Source: Branchiostoma belcheri | Taxonomy: Eukaryota; Chordata; Leptocardii; Amphioxiformes; Branchiostomatidae | Length of the DNA: 64,000 nt | Direction of reading: 5' to 3' | NCBI RefSeq assembly: GCF_001625305.1 | Contig: NW_017804198.1 | Span: 841,840-905,839 of the forward strand | Part shown: piece after piece, positions 45,190 to 57,044 of the stretch | Layout: each line of letters starts with the position of its first letter | How positions within the stretch are numbered: position 1 is the first letter of the stretch | Made by a program: the position numbers and the translations under genes | Notes under the pieces: model-generated | Databases searched by the model: none | Seen by the model: only the letters and a program-made list of their open reading frames with translations | What the model was told of the DNA's origin: nothing

Positions 45190-45726
45190 ACCCTATTCAG
45201 ACGGGGGGAGGGGGGCTTTTGAGGCCTGCGCCAACTTTTATCTTAGATAGCGCCTGTACGGCTTGCACTAGAACCATCATATTTGGTCTCTTTTCCTAAA
45301 ATGTATCTGGGAACAATTATATATTATAACTGAGATAAGTTAATGAATTTTCGTGTTGCCATGGCAATGGGTCACTGACAGACAGTTTTTGAAATTTCAA
45401 TAATTTTGGTTTAAACCTTAAAATTATCTGGGTTTTCTACTAAATTACACTTACTTTCTAACATCAATGACATGTTATACAATTATATATAATTTCTATA
45501 ATTCAACGATTTTTTAAGGTTTCACAAAAATCACAAATTACGTCATAATGACACCATATGACGTCAAAATTACACGAAAGTTGTTGTTATGAATTGATTT
45601 TATTACTACATCATTTTCTAAAAAAATGTGGCCTTACGATAAGTGGTTCTTGAGTTACAGACTGCTGGCCTCAAAAGCCCCCCCGCCCCGTCCCAGCATA
45701 CCAAAAAAGCCCGGTCTGAATAGGGC
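45190..45726. mobile_element. MITE with CCCTATTCAGAC inverted ends
   Basis: Left end ACCCTATTCAGACGGGGGGA, then GGGGGCTTTTGAGGCC; right end GGCCTCAAAAGCCCCCC, then CCGGTCTGAATAGGGC. TA flanks each side (a possible TA target duplication). About 537 bp with an AT-rich interior and no ORF; lies in the last intron of the collagen-C4-like gene. Confidence 0.8.
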
Positions 45727-46389
45727 TAAAATCTGTCTGTGTTTGGACACAGTGTCAACGATTAGCCGAAAGCGAGGGACGTCATGTGAACGGCATGTCA
45801 GGGACAGGACCGTGGACCTATGTTTTTCTTCAAACACAACAGTCTGACTATTACGCCACACGATGCCACTACTTACTACTAGTATAGATTATTTTATGAT
45901 ATCATGTCACTCATTAGTCAACTCACACTGCTGTAAACACAGATTCTAAACTTCTCCCGGGATATCATCGACAATGGTTCAGCAATCCATCCGGCCTTTT
46001 CATAGGCAGTTTAAATAAATATATAGCATTTTGCAGACTGACACATTTTAAACATTGCAGGAAAAATGAATCAACTTGTAGTTTTGCAGACTGAAAAAAA
46101 CAGGCTAGGGATTCAATGGTCTCGACCTATCTGGCTATGGCGACAGCTTTGCCAACAGCTTGATGCATTTTTCATGTAAAATGTTTGCCAACATGCAATT
46201 GTGCGTATGCTATAGGTTACTAATCTGAAAGCGAGTTTTGATATGCATCTCTACAATATATATGATGTAAATTATTAGGTTGAGAAGGTTATAGTATATA
46301 GGTCTGTGTATTTACATAAATTCCATAATGCAGAAGAAAATTTTGACATTCTTGAATTTTGCTAAAAAAGCTATTTCTACCCATAATAG

Positions 46390-46889
46390 GTGTTGTTGGC
46401 GGTGGATGGCACGCCCACACAGGAGGGGGAAGTGACTACCAGTGCCTCCCCCTGGAAGATGTGGAGTGGAACAACCCAGTGGCTGGTAATCAGCACGGAA
46501 GCTACATGTACGGGGCAGAGTACCATGTTAACAGTGCTGAGTACTTCTCCACTGACAACATGGGGCACATCACCAACCCTTTTGACTACGACGTCCCCTG
46601 CTCGGTGTGCCTCGTGTCCGGTCGGTCTGCACACGTCATGATCCCCGCCCGCCTGTCCTGTCCTCGGGGGTGGAGTAAGGAGTACAGCGGCTACCTGATG
46701 TCGGAACACCACACCTACTACAACAACAAGAACTTCATCTGTGTGGACGGAGCTCCAGAGCTCAGGCAAGGTTCATCTGCCGACCTAAACGGAGCCCTGC
46801 TGTTGCTGGTGGAGGCGCAGTGTGGCTCTCTTCCCTGTCCGCCTTACATCAGCGGTTACGAGCTCACCTGTGTGGTCTGCACCTTGTAA
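46390..46889 (+). CDS. Short-chain-collagen-C4-like gene, terminal exon (C-terminal recognition domain)
   Basis: Acceptor CTACCCATAATAG at 46389, phase 1, stop TAA at 46887-46889; 166 codons. Hallmarks of the domain found at the end of short-chain collagen C4-like proteins of sponges, cnidarians and amphioxus: HTGGGSDYQCLP, YMYGAEY, DVPCSVCLVSGRS, ARLSCPRGWSKEYSGYLMSE, FICVDGAPE, NGALL and AQCGSLPCPPY, ending ELTCVVCTL. Paired Cys match the family pattern. Splicing to the preceding exon gives the expected YSGVVGGGWHAHTGG continuity. In this gene the domain sits at the C-terminus of a predicted type II membrane protein; ligand unknown. This exon is intact. Confidence 0.88.
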
Positions 46890-47119
46890 ACTGATGTTTG
46901 CTCAACTGGACAACAACGTCCGCATATTTCTCTTTTTCACTGCCTGACTTTGTAAGGCCTTGAAAAAATGTTATGTTTTTAATTTTTTTAAAGATTTCGG
47001 CTATATTAATCCAACAAACACAATTAAACAATGTAAAACTTACATCCATCAGATTAGGGCTGTCTCTAAGACCTGTCCTTCAATTTGCTTGTGGCAAAGG
47101 GACGTACTTTTCACCTTAT

Positions 47120-47797
47120 TCACCAGTTTCCTATCCCCAGAATGCAATGCGAAAATACGGGGGTAACCCTCATTTGCATAGGACTGGAAGGCATCGGATT
47201 CAATATTTCAATTTATTCAATCCAACAAAATCATACAAAAGCAGGGAATGCTAATGCACCCCTGAATTATGTAATTGATTTTTACAACTGGTTAAAAAAC
47301 AAGATAGGACAGATACACAGAAACACACTATATACAAATATGTACAAACACCATTCACTCTACAACAGGAAATAGCAGGAAATACAACAGGAAATAGCAG
47401 ACAGATTGATCCTGTTGACGATAAACAGCTTGCTTTTCACTGTGTTTTGAGGTGTCGGGGCATTTTATGCTCAACATTTATTAAATTACTATGGGTTGAA
47501 TCTGAAAACAAATAGAGAATGATTTTTTTTAATATGTGGTTTTTAACGTTATAGTGGTAACGCTATACTGATGTTCCATGTTGAAAAGGACACTAAAACT
47601 TCATTGTCTATTTGTTGTCAGGTTCGACCCATAGTAATTTAATTAATGTTGAGCATAAAATGCCCCGACATCTCAAAACACAGTGAAAAACAAGCTGTTT
47701 AACGTCAACAGGATCATCCCGATGCCTTCCAGCCTAATGCAAATGAGGGTTACCCCGTATTTTCGCATTGCATTCTGGGGACGGGAAACTGGTGAAT
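47120..47797. mobile_element. Fold-back element with about 180-bp arms, left arm split by an insertion
   Basis: The outer arm 47120-47193 (TTCACCAGTTTCC.. to GGAAGGCATCGG) pairs with 47711-47797. The inner arm 47405-47515 (GATCCTGTTGACG.. to TACTATGGGTTGAA) pairs with 47622-47716. On the right the two arm parts are contiguous; on the left they are separated by about 210 bp of unrelated AT-rich sequence, so something inserted there after the element formed. Confidence 0.8.
47192..47404. mobile_element. Nested insertion in the fold-back arm
   Basis: Bounded by CGGAT on the left and CAGAT on the right, within a sequence that the opposite arm shows should be continuous. Contains CAACAGGAAATAGCAGGAAA-type short repeats near its right end. 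Class unknown. Confidence 0.6.
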
Positions 47798-49300
47798 TTA
47801 CTCAATAATAAGATGTTTCTGAAAACTTTTTAAGTAACATTTCTACAATCATTTTTTGTAAGCCTAAGTTCGTTGTTCTGTGTTTTATGTAATACAGGTG
47901 ATATAGATGATGTGCTTTTTGTGTACTCAAGTAATTTAACGGAATTAATCAACTGCATACTTTTCACACATACGTACATGTAAGGCCACACCAATTTAAT
48001 TTGTTGTTTCTCGGATACGCCCTATCCATTTTTTCTGATTTGAAAAAAATTCTTTGGTTCTAAATCAATGATTCAATTACATTCAATTCTGTCGTGTATA
48101 TATAAGCATAAACAATCAAGTTTGATTCAAAGCCACTAACTACTGCTTGTCACAAATACACATCCATTTTACTCTGAACAAATTGCGTCACACATAATGC
48201 AAAAAAAATGCAAAAAAAAATTTGAGAGATGCGCACCAGGGTTTTGTGTTTTGCACTGATGCACTAAAGCTGTGGGCATGGGGACGCCAAAAGTCCTTTG
48301 TTTTTTCACTGATGTTATATGTTTGCAAATAAACAATTATTGTTGGCACCTTTCCTATGTGTTGTGCTTATTTAAAATCCATTTTTCTACGTCATTTAAG
48401 ACGACCATTCGTCTTATGGTATGTTATGATAATATGTTATCTTTATTTCAGGTCTTGTATTTATAGCAGATTTCTTTATTTGATGTTTGTCTCCATGTCT
48501 ATATTTGTGGGTTATCTAATACCGGTTAGCCTGATTAATCGCGCTCCTGGCGGCCGGTCGCCCCCTCTTTCATGTGGTGGGGGTCAGTAACCTCCGGCCG
48601 AGAGCTTGTGTAACACAGGCTATGATATATATACCAGTCACCACTGCCTTCATAACCTGTTTATTGATTTGTTGCCATTGCCAACAAAGAAAGAAAGAAA
48701 GAAAGATTCTTCTTATGCAAAAAGCATGGCGGGAAGAAAGAAATAACGCACCAAAATTTCCACCCAATAGACTGCCCCATTAATAGACCCAGTGTCACGT
48801 CTAGTGGTAGCATTTACTAATTTGATAAGTCGCACTTTGGCAAAAGCGTGGTTTATCTGAAGAACATTTACCTCTAAAAAGAGTTAGCCTTCAAGGATTT
48901 GAGACAGGCAGAATTCATACACAATGAATACGTTCTTATGTATTGATGTTTTATTGTAAAACAATCTGATTGTGATAAATTATTATACCCTCCCAGAAAA
49001 CAGCATGTACATGTACATACATTCAATACACGCCTAACAAAACTTACAAGTACAGAACATCATACTGTTCACCACTTCAAAGGAACAAGTGCAGATAGCG
49101 TTTATCTTTGGGAGAAAAGAGGCCAAGATCAATATTCATAAGGACTTTCTCTACTTATATATTTAAATATTAATTTTACATGTCGTCGTTATTAATACGT
49201 ATCACTATATCCCTCACGAATAACAGATACACTACATCGTCAAACATATTTACTGCCAACGTAGGAATCTAGTCTATACGAGACAGAGCTCTCTCTCTCT
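47798..49300. other. Intergenic, repeats only
   Basis: Includes a solo end of the GGCCACACCAATTTAATTT MITE family at 47981-48030 and a short (AAAG)n run near 48690. No gene seen. Confidence 0.5.
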
Positions 49301-49305
49301 GTATT

Positions 49306-49531
49306 TTTGCGTGTGTGCGCGCACGCGATCGTGCATGTATATGTGTGTGAATGTGCGCGTGAGTGCGTGTATGTGTGTGTGTGTACATGTGTGTGTATGT
49401 GTGCATGTGTGTGCGTGTATGTCTTTATGTATGTATGTGTGTGTGTGCATGTGTGTGTGTGTGTGTGTGTTTGTGCATGGTTGCATATGTATTGTGTGTG
49501 TGCACGTGTGTGCATATGCGTGTGCACGCGT

Positions 49532-49583
<52 letters not shown>
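49306..49583. repeat. Complex (TG)n microsatellite
   Basis: About 280 bp of TG/CG/CA-interrupted dinucleotides ending in an uninterrupted (GT) run of more than 40 bp. Open frames in it on both strands are artefacts. Confidence 0.95.
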
Positions 49584-49586
<3 letters not shown>

Positions 49587-50370
49587 GTTAGAAAGATATG
49601 CCTCTGACGTATAAATCTAGTACAAAAAGGCACCATAATAAATATACTATAGATATACAACAAACCGACGTATTTACATTAATTTACATCAAATATTTAC
49701 ATTAAAGAAGTGGTGGCCTTGTCGCCGACAGATGGGAGGATGATGATGATTCACATCAATATGCTATAGTGTGTTGCATACCATTTTTAATTCATATTCC
49801 AGGGGGGATACGTGTGGAAATTAAGTTTAATCTAGCCTCTGTGGGATCTGCTTTGGATCACAAGTGTGAATAAAAGTAAGTGTGCTTTCTTATGTAGTAC
49901 ATAATATGGGGCTTGTACTGGTATAGAAAACCTACATTTTTAATGTTACAGAGTAAATTTAGCCTAGATTATCAGTCAGTCAACATATAAAGAATGTTAT
50001 TTGGTGATATGGCCAGGGATAGCTCTTCACTATAGCTTTACTAGCTAGCTGGGTAGCTCAGGCTATTGTTGTTGAAGTAATAAATAGAAATATATAAAAA
50101 TGACCTGTAAACTAGAAAGGGCAAATGCATAATGTTTACCTTCGCACATGGTCTTCTCTGTTAATTCGTACTCACATTCATATATACATAATATATATGT
50201 CGGACAGGAGTCTAAACCCCTTCTGCTATAAAATTGCAACATGATGTACTAACCCAATACCAGATACCATGGTGACAGACGTCTGGTTCAGGTCATTGAC
50301 CTTATTTGGTTGGAGAAGAAGGTGAAACAGAGCAAAACAATATGTTTTACTTGGGAAAACATTAAAACAA
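49584..50370. other. 3' flank of the second LRR receptor
   Basis: AT-rich, no coding signal. Presumably holds the 3' UTR of the minus-strand gene. Confidence 0.45.
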
Positions 50371-53025
50371 CTAAATACTTTGGCGGCGAGAACGTCCTTT
50401 GTATGTCATCTCCATCCGTGAACTAGATACATTTACGCTAAAAGTTTTTGACCTGTGAATTTGGACTTCTTTTTTCGTCATCCAAGCATCATCCTTTGCC
50501 CTTCCAATGGGCATGTTGGCATACTGTGGGCATGAAATGTTTTGGTACCTTTTGTACTTTAATGGCTGAAGTTTAAATGCAGTCTTGTACATAACGTTAG
50601 CCTGCTCTCTGGTAGCCCTAGGATGGACAGTAGAAGCATTGCTATAGAACATCATTGCCCTCTCTCTTGGAATGAGACCTCTTTGCATTCTGCCATGTCT
50701 ACCCAGCAAAGCGATATCTCGAGCTCTACCCTTAGCTGATGTAGGTGTTCCGTAAGATGGGACGCCTGTATTTCTTGCACTAACTCGATAATTCTGTGCA
50801 ACCGCTGCAATTCTAGGGTCTATACCATACGAGGAAGGCTTATATCGTAACCAGTTTACTGTAGGAAGGGCCGCCTCAGTGGATGAAGTATTGAAAGGAA
50901 AATTGTCTACATCGTCGTCCTGACCAGACGACAGTGGCACCTGCAGTGCCAGTGGGAACGACAGAGGGCGCCCTGTGGTGTTTTCGTAGTTGTAGTACTC
51001 ATCTCCGATTTCCCAGTAGTGATGCAGTGATGCTGGCCGCAGGTTGTAGTAATTGAAGTAGTCGTCAGGAATCTCCCAGTAGGTATTGGAAGTCCCATGT
51101 GGTGAAGTGTCAGCGTTTTCGTACTTGTAGAAGTACTCGTCCGGAATTTCGTTGTAATGTTGCTCGTCACCTGAATATGAAGCTCCCTGAGGAACACTAC
51201 CAGTTGCTCTATCGGGACCTGATGTACCTTGGCTGATACTGACAGTTACAGCATGGCTGCTGGGCCCACTTATTACCCAGTGATTCAGGGAGGCAATGCT
51301 GAGAGGAGACCCTACAGAGACATGGGCAACCTGTGCGGCTTGGTTACCCCGTGAACGGGCAACCTGTGCAGCTTGGTTGTCCCGTAAACAGTAGCCCTTC
51401 TTCCTGGCCAACAATAGACATGCTGGAAGCATTCCTACCAGAGTAACCCCTACCACAGCTAACAGCGTGACGTGACCTGCATGTAGGGATGGCCTCCTGC
51501 CCGGCTGTATCGGTACAGTTCGAGCTGTGTAAAGAATCGTCTGATTCTCGATGTCGGGATTTCTTGTGACTGCTGAAAACACCTTTTGTTCTGAACAGAG
51601 GTTACCTACAGGCGTGTCTGACAGGGGCGAAGTGAATACATGTTGGTATGTCTTCCCCCAGGAAGTGTCGACAAAACATGTCACATTCTTCGGCTTTTCA
51701 CGGCCAAAGCCAGCTGTGACGTTTGTACTGTAACTATCAGCATAATTTCCGTGTCCACCAGCTGTTACATCATACAGAACGACTGCAAAGCTTTGGAGTT
51801 TGTGGGACGATTTGTCCACACAAATAGGAACGATTCGCAGAGTAGCGTCCTGACCAAAAGCGACGTTTACGCTACCTGCGTCTTTCCAGGCATGTTTGCA
51901 AAAGTCTGTGAAGTTGTCAACTTGTTTGTCTGATTGTGTGTTGATGAATATCATCACGAATGGCAGGTCATATTCTATTTTTCTTTCCGTCGGTATGTTC
52001 AGAGAGGCGCACCGACCCATCGCCCGAGCTATAGCTAGCGGTGGGATGAAGTCGTGTTCCATTTGAATGTGATACATGTATCTCATTTTATAGACTTGAG
52101 TAATACAGAAAAGTACTTCATTAACCGTCACACTAATACGCTGTCCAGAATAACGAGATTGCCTGTAATGAAAACCCCATTTGATCTCCAAAGAGTCACC
52201 AAAAGAACGTAGTTGATTTCCACTAACTTTAAGGGTTTGTAGTCTTTGGAGTCCATAAACAGTTTCGCGAGGCAGTTGATCCAATGCATTATCACTCATG
52301 TCCAGTTCTCTCAGCTTTGAGAGAGACTTGAATGCCTCTGGATGGATGCTTTGGATGAAATTTGATTTCAAAGATAGATGGCCCAGATTCTCTAGTTTGT
52401 AAAACCAAGATGGCCCAATGGTTTGCAATGAGTTACTGTCGAGTAACAATACAGTCAGGGCAGTAAGTTTTTGGAAGCAGTTTGAATCTATGCTGCTGAT
52501 GTTGTTGTGTGATAGCGACAGACTAATGAAAATTTTCGGGAACTTCAAGGTGTTAAACCAGTTTTGCTTGACGTGGGTCAAGTTGTTGAATTCAAGGTTT
52601 AAATTCTTCAATCGAGTAAACGCAGGCAAAGTGGACTCTTCTATATCTGTGATTCCGCACTCAACCAGAGCAAGTGAATCTACTTTTGACTGCTGAGGGG
52701 GTCGTATTTTATGAAGAGAGAGTAGCCCAAATGACAAGCCTCTGACTGCTACATGCATGGTATTAGGAAAGCATGTTATGTGTGCTTGAGAGTCTATCAT
52801 ATCATGGGGCTGTTGTTGCGTGGAGCAGAGGATACAAGTGATATACAAAAAGGCTCGATCTGGCCCGAACTTATTAAATGGCCTGCTGGCTACCAATCTA
52901 GTATTGGGGACGCAAGCTGACCATGATGTTGTGGTATTACACCCGGGAAAACATCGCGGGTCTAAACTTTCAGATACCACATTGAACATAAGGACAATTA
53001 CAATCTGCTGTACTACTTTCTGCAT
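50371..53025 (-). CDS. LRR transmembrane receptor with Y-x-E-I / D-E-Y tail repeats
   Basis: Single-exon frame, 884 residues, ATG at 53025. Signal peptide at about 1-20; Cys-bearing N-terminal region (CFPGCN, CILC); six to seven LRRs at about 115-270 (LKNLNLEFNNLT, LTVLLLDSNSL, LRELDMSDNALDQLP, LQTLKVSGNQL); a long ectodomain of unknown fold (280-515) with several N-x-S/T sites and paired Cys; transmembrane segment at 518-540 followed by ARKKGYC. The tail has a short repeat (GNQAAQVA) and, at 624-682, three repeats of YxEIPDEYFxxYxN type (HYNEIPDEYF, YWEIPDDYFNYYN, YWEIGDEYYNYEN). The C-terminus is basic (SRRQSI). The tyrosine repeats resemble SH2-docking or ITAM-like sites. There is no TIR domain. 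A signalling role is inference. Confidence 0.92.
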   Translation of the reverse strand: MQKVVQQIVIVLMFNVVSESLDPRCFPGCNTTTSWSACVPNTRLVASRPFNKFGPDRAFLYITCILCSTQQQPHDMIDSQAHITCFPNTMHVAVRGLSFGLLSLHKIRPPQQSKVDSLALVECGITDIEESTLPAFTRLKNLNLEFNNLTHVKQNWFNTLKFPKIFISLSLSHNNISSIDSNCFQKLTALTVLLLDSNSLQTIGPSWFYKLENLGHLSLKSNFIQSIHPEAFKSLSKLRELDMSDNALDQLPRETVYGLQRLQTLKVSGNQLRSFGDSLEIKWGFHYRQSRYSGQRISVTVNEVLFCITQVYKMRYMYHIQMEHDFIPPLAIARAMGRCASLNIPTERKIEYDLPFVMIFINTQSDKQVDNFTDFCKHAWKDAGSVNVAFGQDATLRIVPICVDKSSHKLQSFAVVLYDVTAGGHGNYADSYSTNVTAGFGREKPKNVTCFVDTSWGKTYQHVFTSPLSDTPVGNLCSEQKVFSAVTRNPDIENQTILYTARTVPIQPGRRPSLHAGHVTLLAVVGVTLVGMLPACLLLARKKGYCLRDNQAAQVARSRGNQAAQVAHVSVGSPLSIASLNHWVISGPSSHAVTVSISQGTSGPDRATGSVPQGASYSGDEQHYNEIPDEYFYKYENADTSPHGTSNTYWEIPDDYFNYYNLRPASLHHYWEIGDEYYNYENTTGRPLSFPLALQVPLSSGQDDDVDNFPFNTSSTEAALPTVNWLRYKPSSYGIDPRIAAVAQNYRVSARNTGVPSYGTPTSAKGRARDIALLGRHGRMQRGLIPRERAMMFYSNASTVHPRATREQANVMYKTAFKLQPLKYKRYQNISCPQYANMPIGRAKDDAWMTKKEVQIHRSKTFSVNVSSSRMEMTYKGRSRRQSI

Positions 53026-54072
53026 CGTAACAGGTTGTTTTTTGGATAAGATTTAAGAATCAAAGAATTTGGTTAAACTTTATCTGTGGTTTTAAAGATA
53101 ACACTGGAACAACTGGAATGATGTCTTGCTGATTCTGGTGCGATGCTGCTATTGTCTGTTGTCTTCCCTGAAAACAAAACGTGTGAATAACATCATTTGT
53201 CACTTCGTTGTCAACTGATGTGCCATTTTCTCAGCAAACAAAAAATAATAACTCAGCATTTCCAACGTTTTGCAGCACATTCTTTCGTACATGACATATT
53301 TTCACAGTAAACAACAACTATCGGGGTCATATAGTTATTCAAACATATCTACATAGTCTATCATCCATATTCATTGCAGATGTGCAAAACTATGTCGTCT
53401 ATTATTTATGACTACCCACAGTCTCTTTCTAGCTAGGCCCTTCCAAAATCAATTCAGGAAAACACCAAGAGCTCTTCCTGTTTTCTGCTTGAATCCCTCA
53501 GAATCCTGAAAATGTTTTACCGAAAAGCTTTTTTTTCTTTTTGGAGTAAAGTAATTTCTACTTCAACGAGGCGAGTTACCACACAGACCATATGCACCTC
53601 GTACCTAGCATGAATCCACCACAATTTGAAAAAATAGGGGTTCGTCCGCGTGCAAGTAGATCAAAGTTTACAGTCCGGTCTTACGCAGCTCGTACTTGTA
53701 CGTGTTTAGGGTACATCTGGTTTACCGTTTACACAAAACAAAACTTTACTCACTGATACTCTGACCCTCCTCTCTATTGTGTCCTTCTTGCAAGTCGTGC
53801 AGGCAAACAGCGTCTGTGGCTTGAAGCACTCGCTTTTCTATCGGAGTCACGTATATAGCTGCGGATGCAGATACCAAATTATTTACCTTGTATTCCCTTA
53901 TTTGTGACAATCTTTAACTTCGACTCTTGCTAAACACAACTGTACCTAACTTCAATAGAATGTACAATGCCTTATTTTTTCAGAGGTGTCGCCAGTTCAT
54001 TTTACTATTTACTCTAAAACAGAGGGACCCTGGGTAGAGAAAAGCAGTTGAAACCTTAAGACGTCAACGTCA
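53026..54072. other. Upstream region of the second LRR receptor
   Basis: No coding exon seen. A 5' UTR intron is possible near 53165 (minus-strand reading) but is not supported well enough to call. Confidence 0.35.
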
Positions 54073-54205
54073 TCCAGAACCATATTATTTTGTTCTATGC
54101 CTGAATGGTTAGGATCAGGCATGGTTCTGGATAGTATCCTAGTATGCAATAACGTAGATTTGTCCCAGGCACGGTTCTAGATATACTAGGACTATCCAGA
54201 ACCTC
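54073..54205. repeat. Dispersed repeat, copy 2 of the 27985-28262 family
   Basis: CATCCAGAACCAT, TTCTATGCCTGAATGGTTAG, GATCAGGCATGGTTCTGGAT, ACGTAGATTTGTCCCAGGCA and GACTATCCAGAACC match words of the copy inside the EGF/lectin gene, partly in inverted order. Confidence 0.6.
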
Positions 54206-56380
54206 CAGAGATAAAGAAGTTAGGTGAAGGCATTCTTATAGTCTTTTTGAGACCATAAGGGCATAGGGGTTGCTAAATTTGGAAAATCGGAAGGCTGAGC
54301 CCATCCCTCTTATTCTTCTGCCTTTTACCTCCCCAACCTAAGTCAGGTACGCATTTTACACCAGGGCGAATTTTTAAGTGCTTTTCCCAAACTGTAGCCA
54401 GAAATCGGTCATTTGACACCAACTTGATGCAACCATCTATATAAATATTGCCCAATGAATGCAATGGAAAATGAAACACATTTTGTTAGCCAGTGTCCTC
54501 ACTATGAGACCTACAGAAACAGATTATTTCAGACAGTTACAACAATTTCTCCTTCCTTTCGTCATCAAAAGACTACATTTCTACTGAGATCATAAAGCCC
54601 ACTAATTATGCAGAAAGTGGGACTATTCATTATCCACTGCCTTCAAAGAAGAAGTCGAACCCCATAATAGCTAGCGTAGTTACTGTAGTAGTTTTTTCAA
54701 GACAGTTGTTGCCTGTCTTCTATAACTGTATTGCAATGAGTAGTATACTTGATTGTAAAAGCCTTCGGGCATGATTTTGCAAATAAAGTTTCACTATATT
54801 ATATGAGTCTAGATAAAAAATTTTTTAGTCCGTGAAGCTAGAACGAAATCGCAAAACTCATACCTTCCCGCAGCACGAGAAACCGGCTTCCTCCGTCGCT
54901 ATGTCTGTCCACCCTGTCTGTGGCCGGGCTACATGCGGTATGCGTGGTATTTACCTGACCAGGTGGTTGATGAAATTCCATCGTGAGTTTAATCTGCTGC
55001 CACCGTACTGTCATCATCTGTGTCATCTGCTTTAAATGCATTGTCTGTGGATATGTCTTTTTTTTTAATCAATGGATGCACCATGTGTCCTATGTCAGCG
55101 GTATAGACGACTATTCAATCTCTTAAGATGCTACCATGTTTACGCAAAGTCATGAAAGAAATGTCTTATTTCATGCCATCTTACAGTAAACATTTTATAA
55201 CAAGTTAAACGCAAAGGAACTGACATTGTATTCAATTTTTATCATTTCTTTCGAAAATGTCACAATTATTCTAAATGAAGCATGCATCGGTACAGACATG
55301 TTAGTTACAGTATAACTTCTGATTGTATCTTTTTTAGATATTACATCGCCAGTTACACCGCTGAATATTACCCCCCTCCCCCCAACAATCAACATAGCTA
55401 CAATAAAAACATCTCTGCATCGATGAATAATAATCTGGTCGTTGTTGTATATTTCTGGTCGTCCCTTATCTCAGTTGCACCAAGCCATATTTGTCAAGAC
55501 ATTAAAAATCCTATCTAAAGAGCCCGTAAGTGTAGTGTGATGTGTAATTTTCTTCAAGTCAGCCTCTTAAATGGTCACTTTGATACAGGTTTGGCTGATA
55601 TGCATTCAGGAGAAGGGGCAAAAAACATTACTATGTTCTGTGTACAAACAGCGACAGCTGTACGCTGTATTCGCTTCGCAAATTCCTTGGATACAGAAAA
55701 AGGCTTCTTGCACCCCCTGCATGGGCATGTGAGAGGTTCTGTCCTCGCCATTTCAGATGTGACCCCCGTACACACAGCCTTAGGCACTTAACCCATACAC
55801 TTATCGGGAAGAGTTGAGTGACATGTCACTCAGGCTGAATACGCGAGCAAAGCTAGTTATTGAAAATGCCTCCCATCCCAAAAACACAATTAATTTTGTT
55901 TTCTAGGTCTGTATCTTTACACGAAGACCATTTTGATGAATTGTCTTTAAATTTGCATGTTGGTAATTTAAGAGAGTATCAAAACACAGCAAATATGTCA
56001 TATGTCATATTGAGACTAACGACAGCCCTGGACAAGAAAAGTTGACCAGGATAACTAGTTGCCTACCCGGTAACGCCAATGCAGCTGACAGACAGTGGTA
56101 CAGACCCCACAGTAGCACCAAATACTATTTGGTCGGCGATTTGTTCCCCATTCTGCCGGAGGGCGGCTGGCCAACACGTTACAGGGATTCCTCGCACGAA
56201 AATGTGTGCCAGCCAAAAGCTCACATCCACTGCCACGATAGATGAAACATGAAGGCACCCGCAAAGTAGGCTAATAGTACTTGACAGTATACCGCCAGTT
56301 TTGCTGATTAACTGTAGTTGAGGATATTCGCTGCCAACTTCCGCCGGGTCTAGACGAGTGGTATTTTGATCTACAGTTTT
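54206..56380. other. Intergenic, nothing recognised
   Basis: Short ORFs on both strands have no family resemblance and no splice context. Confidence 0.5.
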
Positions 56381-56760
56381 ATGCGTGTCTTGTTACAGTC
56401 ACCTGGTGGAGACTTCATTAAATATTTGTTGTTGTTTTTCTATCTTATGTCAAATATACATCTTTTACAACGCACAGACATATTGACCTGACACAAGTAG
56501 CTGGTCATTTTTGTCAGCTACTCTTCCTGTGGTCCTTGTAGATCCTTGTATTGAACCTGGCTGATTGGTGTAGGTTAAGTTAAAAGGTGGTACCCACTCA
56601 CGTTGCTATATGCGTGTCTCGTGACAACCAGCTGGTATAGACATAATTAAATATTCGTTGTTCTTTTTCTTACTCGTCTGTCAGAATTCTGTGTCCTTTG
56701 CTATTTAGTCACCCATAATCTGTTTTACCTGCCACTTTGGCCAAACATTTGCCAATCATT
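56381..56760 (+). repeat. Two tandem copies of an LDLa-gene upstream block
   Basis: GCGTGTCT(T/C)GT.ACA.., then TTAAATATT(T/C)GTTGTT, begins at 56383 and again at 56609. A third copy begins at 59366. They mark the left borders of a tandem duplication of about 2.76 kb (56609 to 59365). Confidence 0.75.
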
Positions 56761-57044
56761 TTTTTTTACTCTATGACGCTTTAGAATACAGCAAAAATCT
56801 TCAGAATAATTCCCCCGGGGGAATGGATTCTTCGGTAAATGATGTACCAGCAAGAGAATGTAGCAAATATAATTTTGATGACGTTCCCGCGCATTCCTCT
56901 GGGTTGGTGCCCATCTGTCAGTAGTAAAACAATGTATGCACAAAGACCGAGTAGTACATGATTACTTTGGCACTGCGCACCGATGTGCCGGTGTAGGCCC
57001 AGTACATTGGGATGCCAGCTACATTTCCACCCGTAAAGACGACC

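Noticed and set aside
49240-49663. Long open frames on both strands rich in Cys-Val or His-Thr
   Set aside because: They translate a (TG)n microsatellite; no start context, splice sites or protein-like composition.
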